In this document: positions 62,135-64,000 of the stretch, piece after piece
How positions within the stretch are numbered: the stretch's first letter is position 1
Layout: every line of letters begins with the position of its first letter
Assembly (NCBI RefSeq): GCF_000166135.1
Contig: NC_014666.1
Coordinates: 186,001 to 250,000 of the forward strand
Length of the DNA stretch: 64,000 nt
Source of the DNA: Pseudofrankia inefficax
GTDB lineage: Bacteria > Actinomycetota > Actinomycetes > Frankiales > Frankiaceae
Reading direction: 5' to 3'
The notes under the pieces: model-generated
Seen by the model: the letters and a program-made list of their open reading frames with translations, nothing else
Told to the model about the DNA's origin: nothing
The model's database searches: none
Program-made: the position numbers and the translations under genes

Positions 62135-63175
62135 ATGCGCATTCTCGTCACCGGTCATGACGGCTACATCGGCACGCGGCTGATTCCCCTGTTCCGCGCC
62201 GCCGGCCACGAGGTCGCCGGCCTGGACAGCGGCCTGTTCGCGGACTGCACGCTCGGGACCGAGCCGGAGGCTGTGCCCGCGGTCCGGGCCGACATCCGGG
62301 ACGCGAAGCCGGAGCACTTCGAGGGCTTCGACGCGGTCGTCCACCTCGCGGCCCTGTCCAACGACCCGCTGGGCGACCTCAACCCCCAGACGACCTACGA
62401 CATCAACGCACACGGCACCGTCGCCGTCGGGCGGGCGGCGAAGGAGGCCGGCGTCGGCCGGTTCGTCTTCTCCTCGTCCTGCAGCCTCTACGGCGCGCAC
62501 GGCGACGCCCCGATCGACGAGTCGGCCGAGTTCCTGCCGGTGACGCCGTACGGCGAGTCGAAGGTGATGGCCGAGCAGGGCCTCGCCGAACTGGCGAGCG
62601 ACGACTTCCACCCGGTGTTCCTGCGCAACGCGACGGCCTACGGTGTCTCGCCCCGGCTGCGCGGCGACCTGGTCGTCAACAACCTCACCGGGTACGCGCT
62701 GACCACCGGCGAAGTGCGGATGAAGAGCGACGGCACCCCGTGGCGGCCGCTCGTGCACATCGAGGACATCGCCCGCGCCATGCTCGCCGTCTGCGAGGCC
62801 CCGGTGGAGAAGATCCACCTTGAGGCCTACAACGTCGGTCGCACCGCCGAGAACTACCGCATCCGCGAGGTCGCCGAGATCGTCGAGGAGATCGTGCCGA
62901 ACAGCAAGATCTCGTTCGCGGACTCCGCCGGCCCCGACCTGCGCAACTACCGGGTCAACTGCGACCGCTTCGCCGACACCTTCCCGTCGTTCGAGCCGGT
63001 CTGGACGGTCCGCAAGGGCGTCGAGGAGCTGTACTCGACCTTCGTCAACGAGGCCCTCACCAAGGCCGACCTGGAAGGCGCCCGCTTCCAGCGGATCCGG
63101 CGCATCCAGGAGCTGATCGACGCGGGGACGATCGACACGTCGCTGAAGTTCACGGCCCCTGGGGCGTCGGCGTGA
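62135..63175 (+). CDS. NAD-dependent sugar epimerase/dehydratase (extended SDR)
   Basis: 346 residues from ATG 62135, 4 bp after rfbF. Rossmann GHDGYIG (7-13), LAALSNDPLGD, SSSCSLYG (112-119, catalytic Ser), TPYGESK (Y139, K143) and RNATAYG. The SNDP and SSCSLYG blocks are typical of SDR proteins found beside rfbF and C-methyltransferase genes. It probably modifies a CDP-linked sugar (epimerisation, dehydration or reduction). Stop overlaps the next start (GTGA), so the methyltransferase is translationally coupled. Confidence 0.9.
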   Translation: MRILVTGHDGYIGTRLIPLFRAAGHEVAGLDSGLFADCTLGTEPEAVPAVRADIRDAKPEHFEGFDAVVHLAALSNDPLGDLNPQTTYDINAHGTVAVGRAAKEAGVGRFVFSSSCSLYGAHGDAPIDESAEFLPVTPYGESKVMAEQGLAELASDDFHPVFLRNATAYGVSPRLRGDLVVNNLTGYALTTGEVRMKSDGTPWRPLVHIEDIARAMLAVCEAPVEKIHLEAYNVGRTAENYRIREVAEIVEEIVPNSKISFADSAGPDLRNYRVNCDRFADTFPSFEPVWTVRKGVEELYSTFVNEALTKADLEGARFQRIRRIQELIDAGTIDTSLKFTAPGASA

Positions 63176-64000
63176 GCGACCTTGGCTGTCGGTCCTGCGG
63201 GGCCGCTGGGCTGAAGCCGTTCCTCGACCTCGGTGCGACGCCGCTGGCGGACGCTCTCGTCACCGAGGAGAACCTCGCCGGGCCGGAGGGGCACTTCCCG
63301 CTGCCCGTCGCGTTCTGCCCGAACTGCTCGCTGGTGCAGATCACCGAGGAAGTGCCGCCCGAGGCGCTCTTCGTCGACAACTACCTGTACTTCTCGTCGT
63401 TCTCGCCATACCTGCTCCAGCACTCCCGTGACCACGCGCTCGGCCTGATCGCCAAGCGCGGGCTGGGCGCCGACAGCCTGGTCGTCGAGATCGCGAGCAA
63501 CGACGGCTACCTGCTGCGCAACTTCGTCGAGGCCGGTGTCCCGGTGCTCGGCGTCGACCCGGCGCCGGACCAGGCCGCCGCGGCCACCGAGGTCGGCGTG
63601 CCGACCTGGGCGGAGTTCTTCGGGACCGAGCTCGCCCGCCGGATCGTCGCGGAGAAGGGTCACGCGGACGTCATCATCGCGAACAACGTGATGGCGCACG
63701 TGCCCGAACTCAACGACTTCGTCGCCGGCATGGCGCTGCTCGTCGCTGAGGACGGCCTGATCACCGTCGAGAACCCGTATGTGCGCGACCTGATCGAGCA
63801 CCGCGAGTTCGACACGATCTACCACGAGCACTTCTGCTACTACTCGTGCACCGCGGTGGACGCGCTCGCCCGCCGCAACGGGCTGTTCCTCAACGACGTC
63901 GAGTACTTCGCCGATCTGCACGGCGGCACGCTGCGCTGGCACCTCGGGCCGAAGGAGAACGTCAGCGACACCGTCAAGGAGTACCTGGCGGACGAGCAGG
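63172..64000 (+). CDS. class I SAM-dependent sugar C-methyltransferase with N-terminal zinc motif, truncated by window end
   Basis: 276 residues visible of a family of roughly 410. GTG start overlaps the epimerase stop. N-terminal zinc-binding cysteines CRSC (C6, C9) and CPNC (C49, C52), then the SAM-binding segment VVEIASNDGYLL (104-115), GVDPAPDQ, and NNVMAHVPELNDF; YHEHFCYYS (His-Glu-His) is the catalytic strip known from TylC3/NovU-type C-3/C-5 methyltransferases of deoxysugars. Predicted to C-methylate a keto-sugar nucleotide. Its presence suggests a branched-chain sugar in the polysaccharide. Confidence 0.9.
   Translation, partial: MSDLGCRSCGAAGLKPFLDLGATPLADALVTEENLAGPEGHFPLPVAFCPNCSLVQITEEVPPEALFVDNYLYFSSFSPYLLQHSRDHALGLIAKRGLGADSLVVEIASNDGYLLRNFVEAGVPVLGVDPAPDQAAAATEVGVPTWAEFFGTELARRIVAEKGHADVIIANNVMAHVPELNDFVAGMALLVAEDGLITVENPYVRDLIEHREFDTIYHEHFCYYSCTAVDALARRNGLFLNDVEYFADLHGGTLRWHLGPKENVSDTVKEYLADEQ

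Overview
The window is very GC-rich, densely coded DNA from an actinomycete. Codon bias, frequent GTG starts, ATGA/GTGA start-stop overlaps and the ClpC, class II LysRS and CoaX/NadC/NadB/PanC proteins all fit. The general impression is a Frankia-like (Frankiales) chromosome, but no rRNA or other taxonomic marker is present, so this is inference. I found no tRNA, rRNA, CRISPR array, insertion sequence or prophage.

Layout. 1-0.87 kb: 5' part of a Glu/Leu dehydrogenase (minus). 1.1-6.8 kb: three membrane glycosyltransferase-type proteins (GT87, an MptB-like alpha-1,6-mannosyltransferase, and an unassigned GT-C-like protein). 7.3-12.5 kb: PP2C phosphatase, GT2, polysaccharide deacetylase and a purple-acid-phosphatase-like enzyme. 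12.6-17.3 kb: clpC (minus) and lysS (plus). 17.4-30.9 kb: a synthase-type exopolysaccharide locus. 31.1-39.0 kb: an orphan gene, a DUF218 protein, a GDSL lipoprotein and two tandem paralogous polyprenyl-phosphate sugar-1-phosphate transferases. 39.4-43.8 kb: the panC-nadB-nadC-coaX operon (minus). 44.1-46.6 kb: an MMPL transporter. 46.8-64 kb: a second, Wzx/Wzy-type polysaccharide locus (flippase, GT2, two GT4, Wzc-like ATPase, Wzy-like polymerase, beta-helix lipoprotein, GNAT/CelD-like protein, and the start of a CDP-sugar cassette rfbF-epimerase-C-methyltransferase).

The most interesting part is 17.4-30.9 kb. It combines a nucleotide-sugar dehydrogenase of the UDP-Glc/GDP-Man family, two membrane GT2 synthases, two secreted or anchored AlgG-like parallel-beta-helix proteins plus a third beta-helix protein, an acyltransferase-3/SGNH O-acetyltransferase, a PL7 alginate-lyase-family lipoprotein with all three family motifs, and a PL14-like lyase lipoprotein. 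This is the functional parts list of an alginate-type system (oxidise the sugar nucleotide, polymerise, C5-epimerise, O-acetylate, trim with lyase), but in a Gram-positive without AlgE/AlgK-type outer-membrane parts. I infer a polyuronate exopolysaccharide; the actual sugar cannot be read from sequence. Oddly, the dehydrogenase lacks the usual C-terminal nucleotide-sugar-binding domain.

The polysaccharide island lies inside what in mycobacteria is a conserved block (panC-coaX-lysS-lsr2-clpC). Here lysS is inverted, lsr2 is absent from the gap, and about 22 kb separates coaX from lysS. A ~72-bp palindromic element occurs twice (clpC-lysS gap, and next to the PL7 gene).
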